From the NCBI RefSeq assembly GCF_030269905.1, contig NZ_BSVC01000004.1, positions 124,001-188,000 of the forward strand: DNA of 64,000 nucleotides, given 5' to 3'. Origin of the DNA: Pelosinus sp. IPA-1. GTDB taxonomy: Bacteria > Bacillota > Negativicutes > DSM-13327. Position 1 is the stretch's first letter. The number at the start of each line of letters is the position of its first letter. Position numbers and translations under genes: made by a program. Below the pieces are notes generated by a model. The model made no database searches, was not told the origin of the DNA, and was given only the letters and a program-made list of their open reading frames with translations. Shown one piece after another: positions 8,386-16,853 of the stretch.

Positions 8386-9429
8386 ATGAAAAAAGTGGTT
8401 AAATTTTTGGCAATCCTAATGGCATTGACTATGATGACGTCACTGCTAGCAGGCTGCAGCCAAAAAGCCCCAGCAGCAACATCGGAACAGAAAGTAGAGA
8501 AAATTAAAATTGGTCTATCCCTACCAACTCAGAGAGAGGAACGATGGGTAAGAGATAAGGAAACTATGGAAGCTGAAGCAAAAAAAATAGGTGTTGATCT
8601 AGAGGTGCAAGTTTCTGATAATGACTCAGCAAAACAAGTTTCTCAATGTGAAAATTTAATTACCAAAGGTGTTAAAATTCTGATTGTAGGTCCTCATGAT
8701 AGCAAAGCAGCAGCTGCTATCGTCGAAAAGGCTCATGCTGCTGGTGTAAAAGTTATCTCTTATGATCGATTAATTTTGGATTCTGACGTTGACCTTTATG
8801 TATCTTTTGATAATTTTAAAGTCGGCGAAATTCAAGGTAAATATATAACCGAGAAAGTCAGCAAAGGCAATTATGTCGTTCTTTCTGGAGACCCTGCTGA
8901 TAATAATGCCAAACTATTTAAAGAAGGGGCTATGAAGTATATCAAACCTTTAGCTGATAAAGGTGATATTAAAATTGTATTAGAACAAGCCGTGAAAGAT
9001 TGGAAACCAGATGAAGCTATGAAACATATGGAAAATGTGCTAACTGCTCAGAAAAATGATATTCAAGCAGTTCTCGCTCCTAATGACGGAACAGCAGGTG
9101 GAGCTATACAAGCGATGGCCGCGCAAGGCTTAGCTGGAAAAATTCCTGTCACTGGACAGGACTCTGAATTAGCTGCAGCTAGAAGAATTCTTGAAGGAAC
9201 TCAATCGATGACAGTCTTTAAAGATACTAGAGAACTTGGAAAAGCTGCCATCGCAGCAGCGTTAAAGATGGCAAAAGGTGAAAATCCAGGTGTTAATGGT
9301 AAGGTTAATAACGTTAAATTAGATGTCCCTGCCATTCTTGTAGAATCGGTAGTTGTTGATAAAACAAACTTAGATAAAGTATTAATCGATAGTGGATATT
9401 TAAAGAAAGAAGATGTATATAAAAAATAG
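8386..9429 (+). CDS. xylF: Xylose-type sugar ABC transporter substrate-binding lipoprotein
   Basis: A 347-residue extracellular sugar-binding protein of the periplasmic-binding-protein type I group. The N-terminal signal ends in the lipobox LLAGC (Cys at about residue 23), so it is a membrane-anchored lipoprotein. Two Rossmann-like lobes follow, with SYDRLILDSDVDLYVSFDN and APNDGTAGGAIQAM resembling D-xylose-binding XylF. It heads xylF-xylG-xylH; a 16-bp hairpin lies between it and xylG, which would favour higher levels of the binding protein. No xylose catabolic gene is nearby, so xylose as the ligand is inferred from family resemblance. Confidence 0.82.
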   Translation: MKKVVKFLAILMALTMMTSLLAGCSQKAPAATSEQKVEKIKIGLSLPTQREERWVRDKETMEAEAKKIGVDLEVQVSDNDSAKQVSQCENLITKGVKILIVGPHDSKAAAAIVEKAHAAGVKVISYDRLILDSDVDLYVSFDNFKVGEIQGKYITEKVSKGNYVVLSGDPADNNAKLFKEGAMKYIKPLADKGDIKIVLEQAVKDWKPDEAMKHMENVLTAQKNDIQAVLAPNDGTAGGAIQAMAAQGLAGKIPVTGQDSELAAARRILEGTQSMTVFKDTRELGKAAIAAALKMAKGENPGVNGKVNNVKLDVPAILVESVVVDKTNLDKVLIDSGYLKKEDVYKK

Positions 9430-9445
9430 TATAAATAACTAAATT

Positions 9446-9487
9446 GATTTTAGAGGAACAGGGAGATTTAACTGTTCCTCTAAAATC
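9446..9487 (+). promoter_or_regulatory. Intercistronic stem-loop between xylF and xylG
   Basis: GATTTTAGAGGAACAG and its exact complement CTGTTCCTCTAAAATC form a perfect 16-bp stem with a 10-base loop. No T-run follows, and the xylG SD (AAGGTGG) begins five bases on. It is better read as an mRNA 3'-end stabiliser or partial attenuator than as a full terminator. Confidence 0.75.
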
Positions 9488-9504
9488 ATTAAGGTGGTAT
9501 ATAA

Positions 9505-11022
9505 ATGAGTGAATACATTCTTGAAATGATAAATATAACAAAAGAGTTTCCTGGCGTTAAAGCGTTAGATAACGTTACATTTCGGGTAAAGAAAGGAGAA
9601 ATCCACGCTCTTGTAGGAGAAAATGGTGCAGGTAAGTCAACTTTGATGAAAGTGTTGAGTGGAGTATATCCTTATGGTACATATAGTGGTGATATCGTAT
9701 TGCAAGGTATGGTGCAGGAGTTCAGCAAGATTAAAGATAGCGAAAAAAAAGGGATTGCTATTATTTATCAGGAACTCGCCTTGGTAAAACAGATGAATAT
9801 ATGTGAAAATATCTTTTTAGGTAATGAATTTAAAAATAATGGATTTATTGACTGGGATAAGTCCTTTCACGAAACAGAAAAAATTCTACAAGAAGTTCGG
9901 TTGGATATTAATCCTTCCACTAAAGTTTTAAATTTAGGGATTGGTCAACAACAATTAGTCGAAATTGCTAAAGCCATATCAAAACAAGCAGATATTTTAA
10001 TTTTAGATGAACCAACAGCAGCACTTACAGAAACCGAATCTGAAAATCTTTTAAATATCCTCGTTGAATTAAAGGAAAAAGGGGTAACTTGTATCTATAT
10101 TTCCCACAAGCTCAATGAGGTGCTAAAAATTGCTGATACGATCACTGTTCTAAGAGACGGAAGAACTATTTGTACCGAAAATGCAAAAGACATGAATGAA
10201 AATAAAATTATCTCACGGATGGTTGGACGAGAATTGACCCAACGTTTTCCCTATCAGCAGCATACTCCAGGAGAAGTAGTTATAGAGGTTGAAAATTGGA
10301 TGGTATATAGTCCAGAAATTTCTGACAAAATTATTATTAATAACGTCAGCTTTAAAGCACATAAAGGGGAAATTGTCGGCATTTCGGGATTAATGGGAGC
10401 AGGCAGAACAGAACTTGCTATGAGCATTTTTGGATGTTATGGAAGTAAAAACTCTGGAATGATTAAAATCGATGGGAAAAAGGTTACTATAAATAATGCA
10501 AAAGAGGCTATAAAAAATGGCATATGTTATCTGTCAGAAGACAGAAAGCAGTATGGCCTTGTATTAATGATGGATGTCAAAAAAAACATTTCCCTCTCCA
10601 GTTTAGATAAGATCTCTAATTTCAATATCCTTAATGATAATGAAGAAATTAGAATGAGTGAAAAATATGTAGATGAGTTACATGTTAAAACTCCTTCAAT
10701 AGAACAAAAGGTCGGAAATCTTAGTGGCGGAAACCAGCAAAAAATTGTCTTGGGAAAATGGTTGATGGCTGGGCCTAAGGTGCTAATATTAGATGAACCC
10801 ACTAGGGGGATAGATGTTGGTGCAAAATTCGAAATATATAATATTATGAATAGTTTGGTCAAACAAGGTGTAAGTATCATTATGATCTCTTCAGAGTTAC
10901 CTGAAATCTTGGGTATGAGCGATAGAATCATTATTATGCATGAAGGAAAAATTCGCGGTGAATTATTACGGGAAGAAGCAACACAAGAAAAGATAATATT
11001 TTACGCAACTGGAGGAATCTAA
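9505..11022 (+). CDS. xylG: Xylose-type sugar ABC transporter, double ATPase
   Basis: A 505-residue ATPase with two ABC cassettes, as in the XylG/RbsA/MglA group. The first cassette has Walker A GENGAGKSTLMK (about 34-45) and Walker B ILILDEPTAALT. The second has the usual degenerate Walker A (GLMGAGRTELA), signature LSGGNQQK and Walker B VLILDEPTRGIDVG. It powers the XylH permease. ATG preceded by AAGGTGG; ends two bases before xylH. Confidence 0.88.
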   Translation: MSEYILEMINITKEFPGVKALDNVTFRVKKGEIHALVGENGAGKSTLMKVLSGVYPYGTYSGDIVLQGMVQEFSKIKDSEKKGIAIIYQELALVKQMNICENIFLGNEFKNNGFIDWDKSFHETEKILQEVRLDINPSTKVLNLGIGQQQLVEIAKAISKQADILILDEPTAALTETESENLLNILVELKEKGVTCIYISHKLNEVLKIADTITVLRDGRTICTENAKDMNENKIISRMVGRELTQRFPYQQHTPGEVVIEVENWMVYSPEISDKIIINNVSFKAHKGEIVGISGLMGAGRTELAMSIFGCYGSKNSGMIKIDGKKVTINNAKEAIKNGICYLSEDRKQYGLVLMMDVKKNISLSSLDKISNFNILNDNEEIRMSEKYVDELHVKTPSIEQKVGNLSGGNQQKIVLGKWLMAGPKVLILDEPTRGIDVGAKFEIYNIMNSLVKQGVSIIMISSELPEILGMSDRIIIMHEGKIRGELLREEATQEKIIFYATGGI

Positions 11023-11024
11023 CT

Positions 11025-12248
11025 ATGGGAGAAACAAGTAAGGTAGACACTCGTACTAATAATATACAACGTACAAATTCACTTAAGGAAATTTTAGTAG
11101 GGTCTATTAAAAACAATATTAGACAATATACAATGGGTATTGCTTTGTTAGCGATATGGCTGATATTTACAATATTGACAGATGGCATTTTTATTACTTC
11201 AAGAAATCTATCTAATCTTTTTTTGCAGTCTTGTACAATCGCAATTCTAGCTTCGGGCATGGTACTGGTCATGGTAGCAGGCCATATTGATTTATCCGTT
11301 GGATCGATTGCTGGCTTTCTTGGAGCTGTTGCAGCCGTATTAATGGTAAAAATGAATGTAGGTACTGTATCAGCAATATTGATTACACTACTATTAGGTT
11401 TACTAATAGGTTTATGGCAAGGATACTGGATTGCGTATAGGGGAGTTCCCGCTTTTATAGTAACTCTAGCTAGTATGATGGCTTTTAAGGGTGCAATTAT
11501 CGGTGTTACTAGTGGAGCTTCCATTGGTCCGATGAATTCTGATTTCAAAGCAATCGGCCAAGGTTATGTGCCTAAATTGTTTTTTCAAGATCTTTCATTT
11601 AATGATACGAGTGCATTTATAAGCGTTGGGTTAATATTATTATTCATTCTTTTTGAGTTTAGGAGAAGACAGGTACGTATTAGATATGGTTTTCAGGTAT
11701 TACCTATGCCATTACAAATTACTAGAGTAGTACTCATTTCCTTCGCCATGGCTTTAGTACTTTCTATTATGGTTGGATATAGAGGTATTCCCTATGCAAT
11801 CATATTGCTTATAGGTATTGTCGCTTTATTTAGCTTTATTGCAGAGAAAACAACATTTGGTAGACATGTATATGCAATCGGTGGTAATAAAGAGGCAGCT
11901 AGGTTATCTGGAATCAATATTAATAAAACAAACTTAATGATTTTTGTTATTATGGGAGTGTTAACCGCTGTTGCCGGCATCGTATTTACAGCACGACTTA
12001 ATGCTGCTACTACAGCTGCGGGGAATTTATTTGAGCTTGATGCGATTGCTGCAGCGGTAATTGGTGGTACCAGTACATTAGGTGGTGAAGGAACTATACT
12101 TGGTGCTATCATAGGAGCATTAGTTATGGCTAGTCTTGATAATGGCATGAGTTTGATGAACTTGGACATTACCTTTCAATATGTAATTAAAGGGTTAATC
12201 CTTTTGTTAGCAGTATGGGTTGACATTGCGACGCGCAAAAGAAGCTAA
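11025..12248 (+). CDS. xylH: Xylose-type sugar ABC transporter permease
   Basis: A 407-residue inner-membrane permease of the branched-chain-sugar (BPD_transp_2) family with about 10-12 hydrophobic segments. The conserved VGSIAGFLGA motif (about 93) and the EAARLSGIN and GEGTILGA loops are visible. The length of about 400 residues, longer than RbsC at about 320, fits XylH. It starts two bases after the xylG stop, and the SD lies inside xylG. A bidirectional hairpin follows at 12276. Confidence 0.87.
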   Translation: MGETSKVDTRTNNIQRTNSLKEILVGSIKNNIRQYTMGIALLAIWLIFTILTDGIFITSRNLSNLFLQSCTIAILASGMVLVMVAGHIDLSVGSIAGFLGAVAAVLMVKMNVGTVSAILITLLLGLLIGLWQGYWIAYRGVPAFIVTLASMMAFKGAIIGVTSGASIGPMNSDFKAIGQGYVPKLFFQDLSFNDTSAFISVGLILLFILFEFRRRQVRIRYGFQVLPMPLQITRVVLISFAMALVLSIMVGYRGIPYAIILLIGIVALFSFIAEKTTFGRHVYAIGGNKEAARLSGININKTNLMIFVIMGVLTAVAGIVFTARLNAATTAAGNLFELDAIAAAVIGGTSTLGGEGTILGAIIGALVMASLDNGMSLMNLDITFQYVIKGLILLLAVWVDIATRKRS

Positions 12249-12275
12249 TCCTTATTAAGAAGAGCTGCCTAATAA

Positions 12276-12308
12276 AAATAGCACCCAGTAAAATACTGAA
12301 TGCTATTT
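12276..12308. terminator. Bidirectional terminator between xylH and tRNA-Gln
   Basis: AAATAGCA...TGCTATTT with an inner AGTA/TACT pairing. Read on the minus strand it is followed by TTTTTATT, so it serves the tRNA best; on the plus strand it can end xylH. Confidence 0.7.
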
Positions 12309-12353
12309 ATAATATGTATACAATTTTTCTAAATTAGTGATTTGATGTTATAA

Positions 12354-12429
12354 TGGCAGGGGCAGCTGGACTCGAACCAACGGATGCGGGAGTCAAAGTC
12401 CCGTGCCTTACCAACTTGGCTATGCCCCT
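12354..12429 (-). tRNA. tRNA-Gln (anticodon TTG)
   Basis: A 76-base cloverleaf on the minus strand. The acceptor stem AGGGGCA/TGCCCCT pairs fully; the D-stem is GCC/GGC, the anticodon stem GGGA(C)/(A/G)TCCC with loop CTTTGAC giving anticodon TTG, and the T-arm GTTGG-TTCGAGT-CCAGC. Discriminator G73 and an encoded CCA are present, both fitting glutamine. It is a single isolated tRNA with its own consensus promoter. Confidence 0.95.
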
Positions 12430-12480
12430 AAAATTAATGACTAATCGTTTAAACATCAAATTTTATCCCAACGAGACATA

Positions 12481-12509
12481 ATTATACCGATTCAATATAA
12501 TTATGTCAA
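12481..12509 (-). promoter_or_regulatory. Consensus sigA promoter of tRNA-Gln
   Basis: On the minus strand, TTGACA (12509-12504), exactly 17 bases, then TATAAT (12486-12481). The predicted transcript starts near 12474, about 45 bases ahead of the tRNA. Confidence 0.9.
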
Positions 12510-12533
12510 GACAAATTATAGGAGAATGATAGC

Positions 12534-13226
12534 TTGAAAACAATCAAATTAATGATGCTTTTTATTATTTGCAGTAGTATCTTTTTTATTCTACCAAGTA
12601 CTACCCAAGCAGAATCTTTGATACTATCACAAGGTATGTCAGGTAATGCCGTGCATATACTCCAATCCAAACTTAAAGAATATGGGTTTTATTTTGGCGA
12701 AATCAATGAATTTTTTGATGCAAATACTTGGAGTGCTGTTATCAAATTCCAACGTGCTTGTAATCTTCCTGCTGATGGGATAGTGGGTGAGCAAACTTAT
12801 ATTGCATTACATCAATTTAAGTATGGAGATGTTAGCAGTCGAGGTCAGATTTTGAGAAAACAGGCTATAGATATAGGAATCTTTGCAAAAAAGTTTTATG
12901 ATATTCCCTATGTTTGGGCTGGTTCCTCTCCTAGTGGATTTGATTGTTCAGGATTTATATATTATATTTTTAACGAATTTGGGATTCTTATACCTCGTAT
13001 GGCAGATGAACAATTTGAAATGGGTTTGGCTATCAATCAATCGGATTTACAAACTGGGGATATCGTTTTTTTTAGTACATATGAGCCGGGTCCATCCCAC
13101 GTTGGAATTTATATTGGGAATGGTCAATTTATTCACGCGAGTTCTGCCGCAGGAAAAGTGACAATAACCGATTTGTCTAAACCTTATTACCAATCAAGGT
13201 ATCTTGGAGCACGAAGAATTATTTAA
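12534..13226 (+). CDS. Secreted NlpC/P60 peptidoglycan hydrolase with PG-binding domain
   Basis: A 230-residue exported cell-wall hydrolase. A signal peptide (about 1-26, ending TTQA) is followed by a PG_binding_1 domain (about 33-92, ending DGIVGEQTYIALHQF) and a C-terminal NlpC/P60 domain. The catalytic Cys is in SGFDCSGFIYY, the His in GPSHVGIYIG, and a further His in FIHASS. Such enzymes cleave the D-Glu-(m-DAP/L-Lys) bond; the layout is common among spore-associated and vegetative endopeptidases. TTG start after TAGGAGAATGATAGC. Its promoter region overlaps the divergent tRNA-Gln promoter. Confidence 0.9.
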   Translation: MKTIKLMMLFIICSSIFFILPSTTQAESLILSQGMSGNAVHILQSKLKEYGFYFGEINEFFDANTWSAVIKFQRACNLPADGIVGEQTYIALHQFKYGDVSSRGQILRKQAIDIGIFAKKFYDIPYVWAGSSPSGFDCSGFIYYIFNEFGILIPRMADEQFEMGLAINQSDLQTGDIVFFSTYEPGPSHVGIYIGNGQFIHASSAAGKVTITDLSKPYYQSRYLGARRII

Positions 13227-13260
13227 ACGTGTAAATATGTGAGCCTACATTTGAAGGGAA

Positions 13261-13310
13261 AAAGGAAGAAAACCATCTCGTTTAAGTTGATGGTTTTCTT
13301 CCTTTTTTAT
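13261..13310. terminator. Bidirectional terminator between the NlpC/P60 and DUF4127 genes
   Basis: AAAGGAAGAAAACCATC pairs perfectly with GATGGTTTTCTTCCTTT (17 bp), with a T-run on the plus strand and A/T-rich flank on the other. It closes two convergent genes. Confidence 0.92.
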
Positions 13311-13311
13311 T

Positions 13312-14997
13312 CTAAGGTTCTATGTATGCTAATGACAAGGTTGGCTGTGCCCATATTTCAAACGTACGTTGCCAAGGTAAATAAGTTTGTAACTCTAAAT
13401 CCGTTATGATAATTTCTTGTGCCCCTTGGGTACTATTAATTGTAATAGGTTTATTGAATAATCCTTCTCGGAATAAATGAACACCTTTACTAATCATCAT
13501 TCTTTGAATTTTATAATTGGTTTGGTAGTATGCAGTTCCTAAATTATAAGGATCAATATGTAATCGTTGTAGTTCTTTATTAATATATGGATTAATTTCT
13601 TTTTGATAATACAGATCATCTAAAAAACGTGCCGTCAAAAATTCTAAATTTTCTTTGTAAAGGCCCATTGTATTAGACAGAGAAGTCGGCTTACTTACTG
13701 CTTTAGAAAAAATACAGGCTTGTGTAACAGCAGTTCCAATTGAGTTACTTGTAGTATTCCAACCTGCATAAGCGATAAGTTTAGGAATAGCAACATCCTG
13801 TTTTATTAATATAGGTAGCAGCGTTTCTGAGATATTGAAATTCTCTGTTAAATCGACTAAAGCTACCTTGTATCCTTGATCTAGAAGCTTTTTAACCTCC
13901 TTAGCTGCTGGAATAAGATCGGATTTGGTATTCTGATTACCAATATGCACATACAAAACAAAATCTGCTTCGTCAGTGTTCTGAACTTCTATTGCACCAG
14001 CAATTTTTAATTTTTCCTGTACTGTTTTAGCTACTGTATGAGGCATAAAAGGCATTGTTATTTGACCTGCATCAGCAGTAGAATATGTAACAAAAACTTT
14101 TGGATGTTCATTAGAAAACTCCATTACAATATGCCCTAATAAAGTTAATGCTACCTCATCTGTACCGCGAGTAATAAATACTTTGTTTGCTGATAAAGGC
14201 GTTTGCAGCAATTGGTACTGTAATTGCTGTTTATTTATGTTCGGAATTCCAAAAGGTTGTCCATCGTCTTGTCCAACGACTAAACCAGCGAGTACTCCAC
14301 TTTCTACCATATCCATTAGTGTTTTATTTAGCTTAGAATTATTTTCATACATAGCTGTATATCGATTTATGATAGTATCTGGTATTTGCTTCTCTACTGA
14401 ACGTATTTTTTTTATATCTTCCGCATTTTCAAATGTATAAACCTGATCCTTTAGTACAGAATATTTTAGCATATCTTTTTGAAAAATAATATTTTCCTTA
14501 TTATCTGCAATCAATAAGCGAGGAATAATACTAAAAACATACATTTTCAATTGAGGATTTTCCTGATGGACCCTCGTAAGTAAATGTAATACTTCTTTTG
14601 TATCATCAGTTGTACCACTGGAAAGACGTGATGCTAATAAGCCTCCATGAATAAGCATATCTGTTGAAATAATTGCCGCATCAGCTTGTTTACTTACTTG
14701 AGTTAGCCAAATTCGGAGTTCTTGCTTATTTGCTAGGCTTTTGTAGTTATCCAGTAATTCTGGTTCTGGGATCAATAGTTTAATACCAGCCATGTGAGCT
14801 AATTGTTCAACAAATTGCGTACAAGGAGGACGACTATCTAGAGGAAGCAAAATTACAGTTAACCAGTAGTTTGAATTTCTGGTTATTGTAGTTGGTACCG
14901 CGTGATACATTTTCCCATAAGACATATACAAACTTATACCAACTACAGCACAAATAATTATTGATAGCAAAGATAATTTTATTATACCTTTAGACAT
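13312..14997 (-). CDS. DUF4127 family protein
   Basis: A 561-residue protein whose N-terminus has one membrane segment (about 7-27), so it is probably anchored with the bulk outside. Family landmarks are LLPLDSRPPCTQ (about 50), the ISTDMLIHGGLLASR stretch, VVGQDDGQPFG, TRGTDEVA and AYAGWNTTSNSIGT. DUF4127 has no firmly known function; the conserved Asp/Arg/His set suggests an enzyme. ATG start with AAGGGGTGCCTT upstream on the minus strand. It stands alone; its 5' region carries a cluster of ATATCAT half-sites. Confidence 0.85.
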   Translation of the reverse strand: MSKGIIKLSLLSIIICAVVGISLYMSYGKMYHAVPTTITRNSNYWLTVILLPLDSRPPCTQFVEQLAHMAGIKLLIPEPELLDNYKSLANKQELRIWLTQVSKQADAAIISTDMLIHGGLLASRLSSGTTDDTKEVLHLLTRVHQENPQLKMYVFSIIPRLLIADNKENIIFQKDMLKYSVLKDQVYTFENAEDIKKIRSVEKQIPDTIINRYTAMYENNSKLNKTLMDMVESGVLAGLVVGQDDGQPFGIPNINKQQLQYQLLQTPLSANKVFITRGTDEVALTLLGHIVMEFSNEHPKVFVTYSTADAGQITMPFMPHTVAKTVQEKLKIAGAIEVQNTDEADFVLYVHIGNQNTKSDLIPAAKEVKKLLDQGYKVALVDLTENFNISETLLPILIKQDVAIPKLIAYAGWNTTSNSIGTAVTQACIFSKAVSKPTSLSNTMGLYKENLEFLTARFLDDLYYQKEINPYINKELQRLHIDPYNLGTAYYQTNYKIQRMMISKGVHLFREGLFNKPITINSTQGAQEIIITDLELQTYLPWQRTFEIWAQPTLSLAYIEP

Positions 14998-15118
14998 AAG
15001 GCACCCCTTTATAGTAATATAGAAATAATAATATCATATCTTTTGCTAATCATACAAAAAACATGATATTATATCAGAAAATGATATTCTATAACTTATA
15101 GAAAACATAATATAATGT

Positions 15119-15146
15119 TTGTATCATAAAAAATATGTAGTATACT
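15119..15146 (+). promoter_or_regulatory. Possible sigA promoter of rsmD
   Basis: TTGTAT (15119-15124), spacer 16, TATACT (15141-15146), about 45 bases before the rsmD start. Confidence 0.4.
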
Positions 15147-15190
15147 ATAAAAATATGTTAAAATAAAACATGTTATTACAGGGGATTGGT

Positions 15191-15748
15191 ATGAGAATAA
15201 TTACAGGAAGTGCCAAAGGCACACAATTAAAAGCACCACGTGGCCTAGCAACAAGACCAACTGCCGATAGAGTTAAAGAATCAGTTTTTAATATTCTAGG
15301 CAATGTTGTTATTGATGCTCATGTCTTAGATATCTTTGCTGGAACTGGGAATCTAGGATTAGAAGCATTAAGTCGCGGAGCAACTGCAGCAGTATTTATT
15401 GATAACAGCGCAGAAAGTATAGATATCATCAAAACGAATGTGGAGCGTACGAAACTAACTGCCCATACTGAGATCTACAAAAATGATGTAATAAGAGCTT
15501 TAGATAAATTTGTACAAAATGGCCGTTCTTTTGATTTAATATTTTGTGACCCACCATATAATCAAGGACTGGTTCAGATTGTATTAGACAGGATTGAAAA
15601 TCATTCCCTGCTAAAGCCGAAAGGAATTCTCGTAATAGAACATTCTAAACATGAAACAATAACAGATGATTGGAATAACTTACAACTTAGACGTGTTGAA
15701 CAATATGGGGAAACATTGGTTAGCTTTTTACTCTATAATACCAATTAG
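15191..15748 (+). CDS. rsmD: 16S rRNA (guanine(966)-N2)-methyltransferase RsmD
   Basis: A 185-residue SAM-dependent Rossmann methyltransferase modifying 16S rRNA G966 in the 30S subunit. The SAM-binding motif LDIFAGTGNLGLEALSRGA follows an N-terminal MRIITGSAKG typical of the family, and the catalytic motif is DPPYNQG. The ATG at 15191, just after ACAGGGGATTGGT, is preferred over an ATG 21 bases upstream that lacks an SD. It is coupled to coaD 14 bases downstream, the standard Firmicute order. Confidence 0.93.
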   Translation: MRIITGSAKGTQLKAPRGLATRPTADRVKESVFNILGNVVIDAHVLDIFAGTGNLGLEALSRGATAAVFIDNSAESIDIIKTNVERTKLTAHTEIYKNDVIRALDKFVQNGRSFDLIFCDPPYNQGLVQIVLDRIENHSLLKPKGILVIEHSKHETITDDWNNLQLRRVEQYGETLVSFLLYNTN

Positions 15749-15762
15749 CAGGAGGTTACATA

Positions 15763-16245
15763 GTGCGAATAGCAATTTGTCCCGGAAGTTTTGATCCAGT
15801 TACAAATGGTCACATTGATATTTTCGAACGAGCCAGCAAACTATTTGACGTATTAATTGTTGCAGTATTTCATAATCCGAATAAGCAACCCCTTTTTGAT
15901 ATGGCTGAAAGGGTGGAACTATTAACATTAACGACTAAACACATTCCAAACGTACGTATTGACTCCTTTTCTGGCTTGCTTAATGAATATGCCCATCAGC
16001 AAAGTTCCAATATAATTGTTAGGGGTTTACGTGCACTAAGTGACTTTGAATATGAGTTCCAGCGTGCGTTATTAATAAAGAAAATTGACCCTACGCTAGA
16101 AACAGTCTTTATTATGACTAGTAGTGAGTATTCCTTTATAAGTTCAAGTGGAATAAAAGAATTAGCTAATTTTGGCGGAAGTATCGCAGGATTGGTGCCT
16201 GAAGGCGTAGAACATAGAATTAGTAAGCGCATAAAGAAAAAATAA
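15763..16245 (+). CDS. coaD: Pantetheine-phosphate adenylyltransferase
   Basis: A 160-residue nucleotidyltransferase making dephospho-CoA from 4'-phosphopantetheine and ATP. The T/HxGH-type motif PGSFDPVTNGHIDI is at the N-terminus, and the second nucleotide motif EYSFISSSGIKE is near 125. GTG start with AGGAGG eight bases upstream. Length is standard. Confidence 0.96.
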   Translation: MRIAICPGSFDPVTNGHIDIFERASKLFDVLIVAVFHNPNKQPLFDMAERVELLTLTTKHIPNVRIDSFSGLLNEYAHQQSSNIIVRGLRALSDFEYEFQRALLIKKIDPTLETVFIMTSSEYSFISSSGIKELANFGGSIAGLVPEGVEHRISKRIKKK

Positions 16246-16335
16246 TTATATAAACGTATTAAATCTTGGGTAATTGTAAGCATAAGTTTAATACGAAATA
16301 TATAGTTAAGTAATACCAAATGGGGAGAGGTATTT

Positions 16336-16788
16336 ATGACTATTGAAGGAATCTTAGATGAATTAGAAAGTTTATTGATTGATGCTGCACGCGTACCATT
16401 TACAAATAAACGAGTGTTAGAAGAAGATGATGTAGCAAGACTACTTGATGAATTGAGGGAAGCATTGCCTGGTACTATTTCTGAGGCTAGTAAAATTATG
16501 CAAGAAAAACAACGAATTTTAGAGGAAGCCCAAAAGGAAGCACATAATATTATTGAGAAAGCGAAAAGCTATACTATTAAATTAACAGATGAAAATGTAA
16601 TTACAAAACAAGCTCAGGATTATAGCGCTGAAATTGTTACTCAAGCACAAAAACAAGCCTGTGATTTAGAAAATGATGCGATTGCTTATGCTGACGATGT
16701 ATTCAAACATCTTTCAGGAAACCTAGAAAAAGCACTAGAAGTAGTTCGCCAAGGTCATAATGAACTTCATCAGTCAAGAAAAAAATAA
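16336..16788 (+). CDS. Coiled-coil ATPase-associated protein of unknown role
   Basis: A 150-residue, highly charged, mostly helical protein, with a long predicted coiled coil from about residue 45 to 145 rich in Ala, Glu, Lys and Gln, resembling ATP-synthase subunit b or V-ATPase G-like proteins. It has no membrane segment. In Clostridia and Negativicutes a gene of this size and composition often follows coaD and precedes ylbJ, but no function is known to me. SD GGGGAGAGG. It ends in a tight terminator. Confidence 0.65.
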   Translation: MTIEGILDELESLLIDAARVPFTNKRVLEEDDVARLLDELREALPGTISEASKIMQEKQRILEEAQKEAHNIIEKAKSYTIKLTDENVITKQAQDYSAEIVTQAQKQACDLENDAIAYADDVFKHLSGNLEKALEVVRQGHNELHQSRKK

Positions 16789-16812
16789 GGAGCATATGCT
16801 CCTTATTTTTTT
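16782..16812 (+). terminator. Terminator after the coaD operon
   Basis: AAATAAGGAGCAT and ATGCTCCTTATTT form a nearly loopless stem followed by T residues; it separates convergent ylbJ. Confidence 0.88.
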
Positions 16813-16853
16813 CTGATCAAAACTCATAAAAATTTGGTTATTAGTAGATGCTA

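Noticed and set aside
10934-11548. 204-codon minus-strand ORF inside xylG-xylH
   Set aside because: It is fully antisense to two well-recognised transporter genes and lacks an SD and homology.
12354-12429. Integration site (attachment) at tRNA-Gln
   Set aside because: No integrase gene and no duplicated tRNA 3' end were seen nearby.
15001-15190. ylbH-type RNA leader upstream of rsmD
   Set aside because: The region is almost pure AT repeats and half-sites, and I could not fold it into a structure like the known leader.
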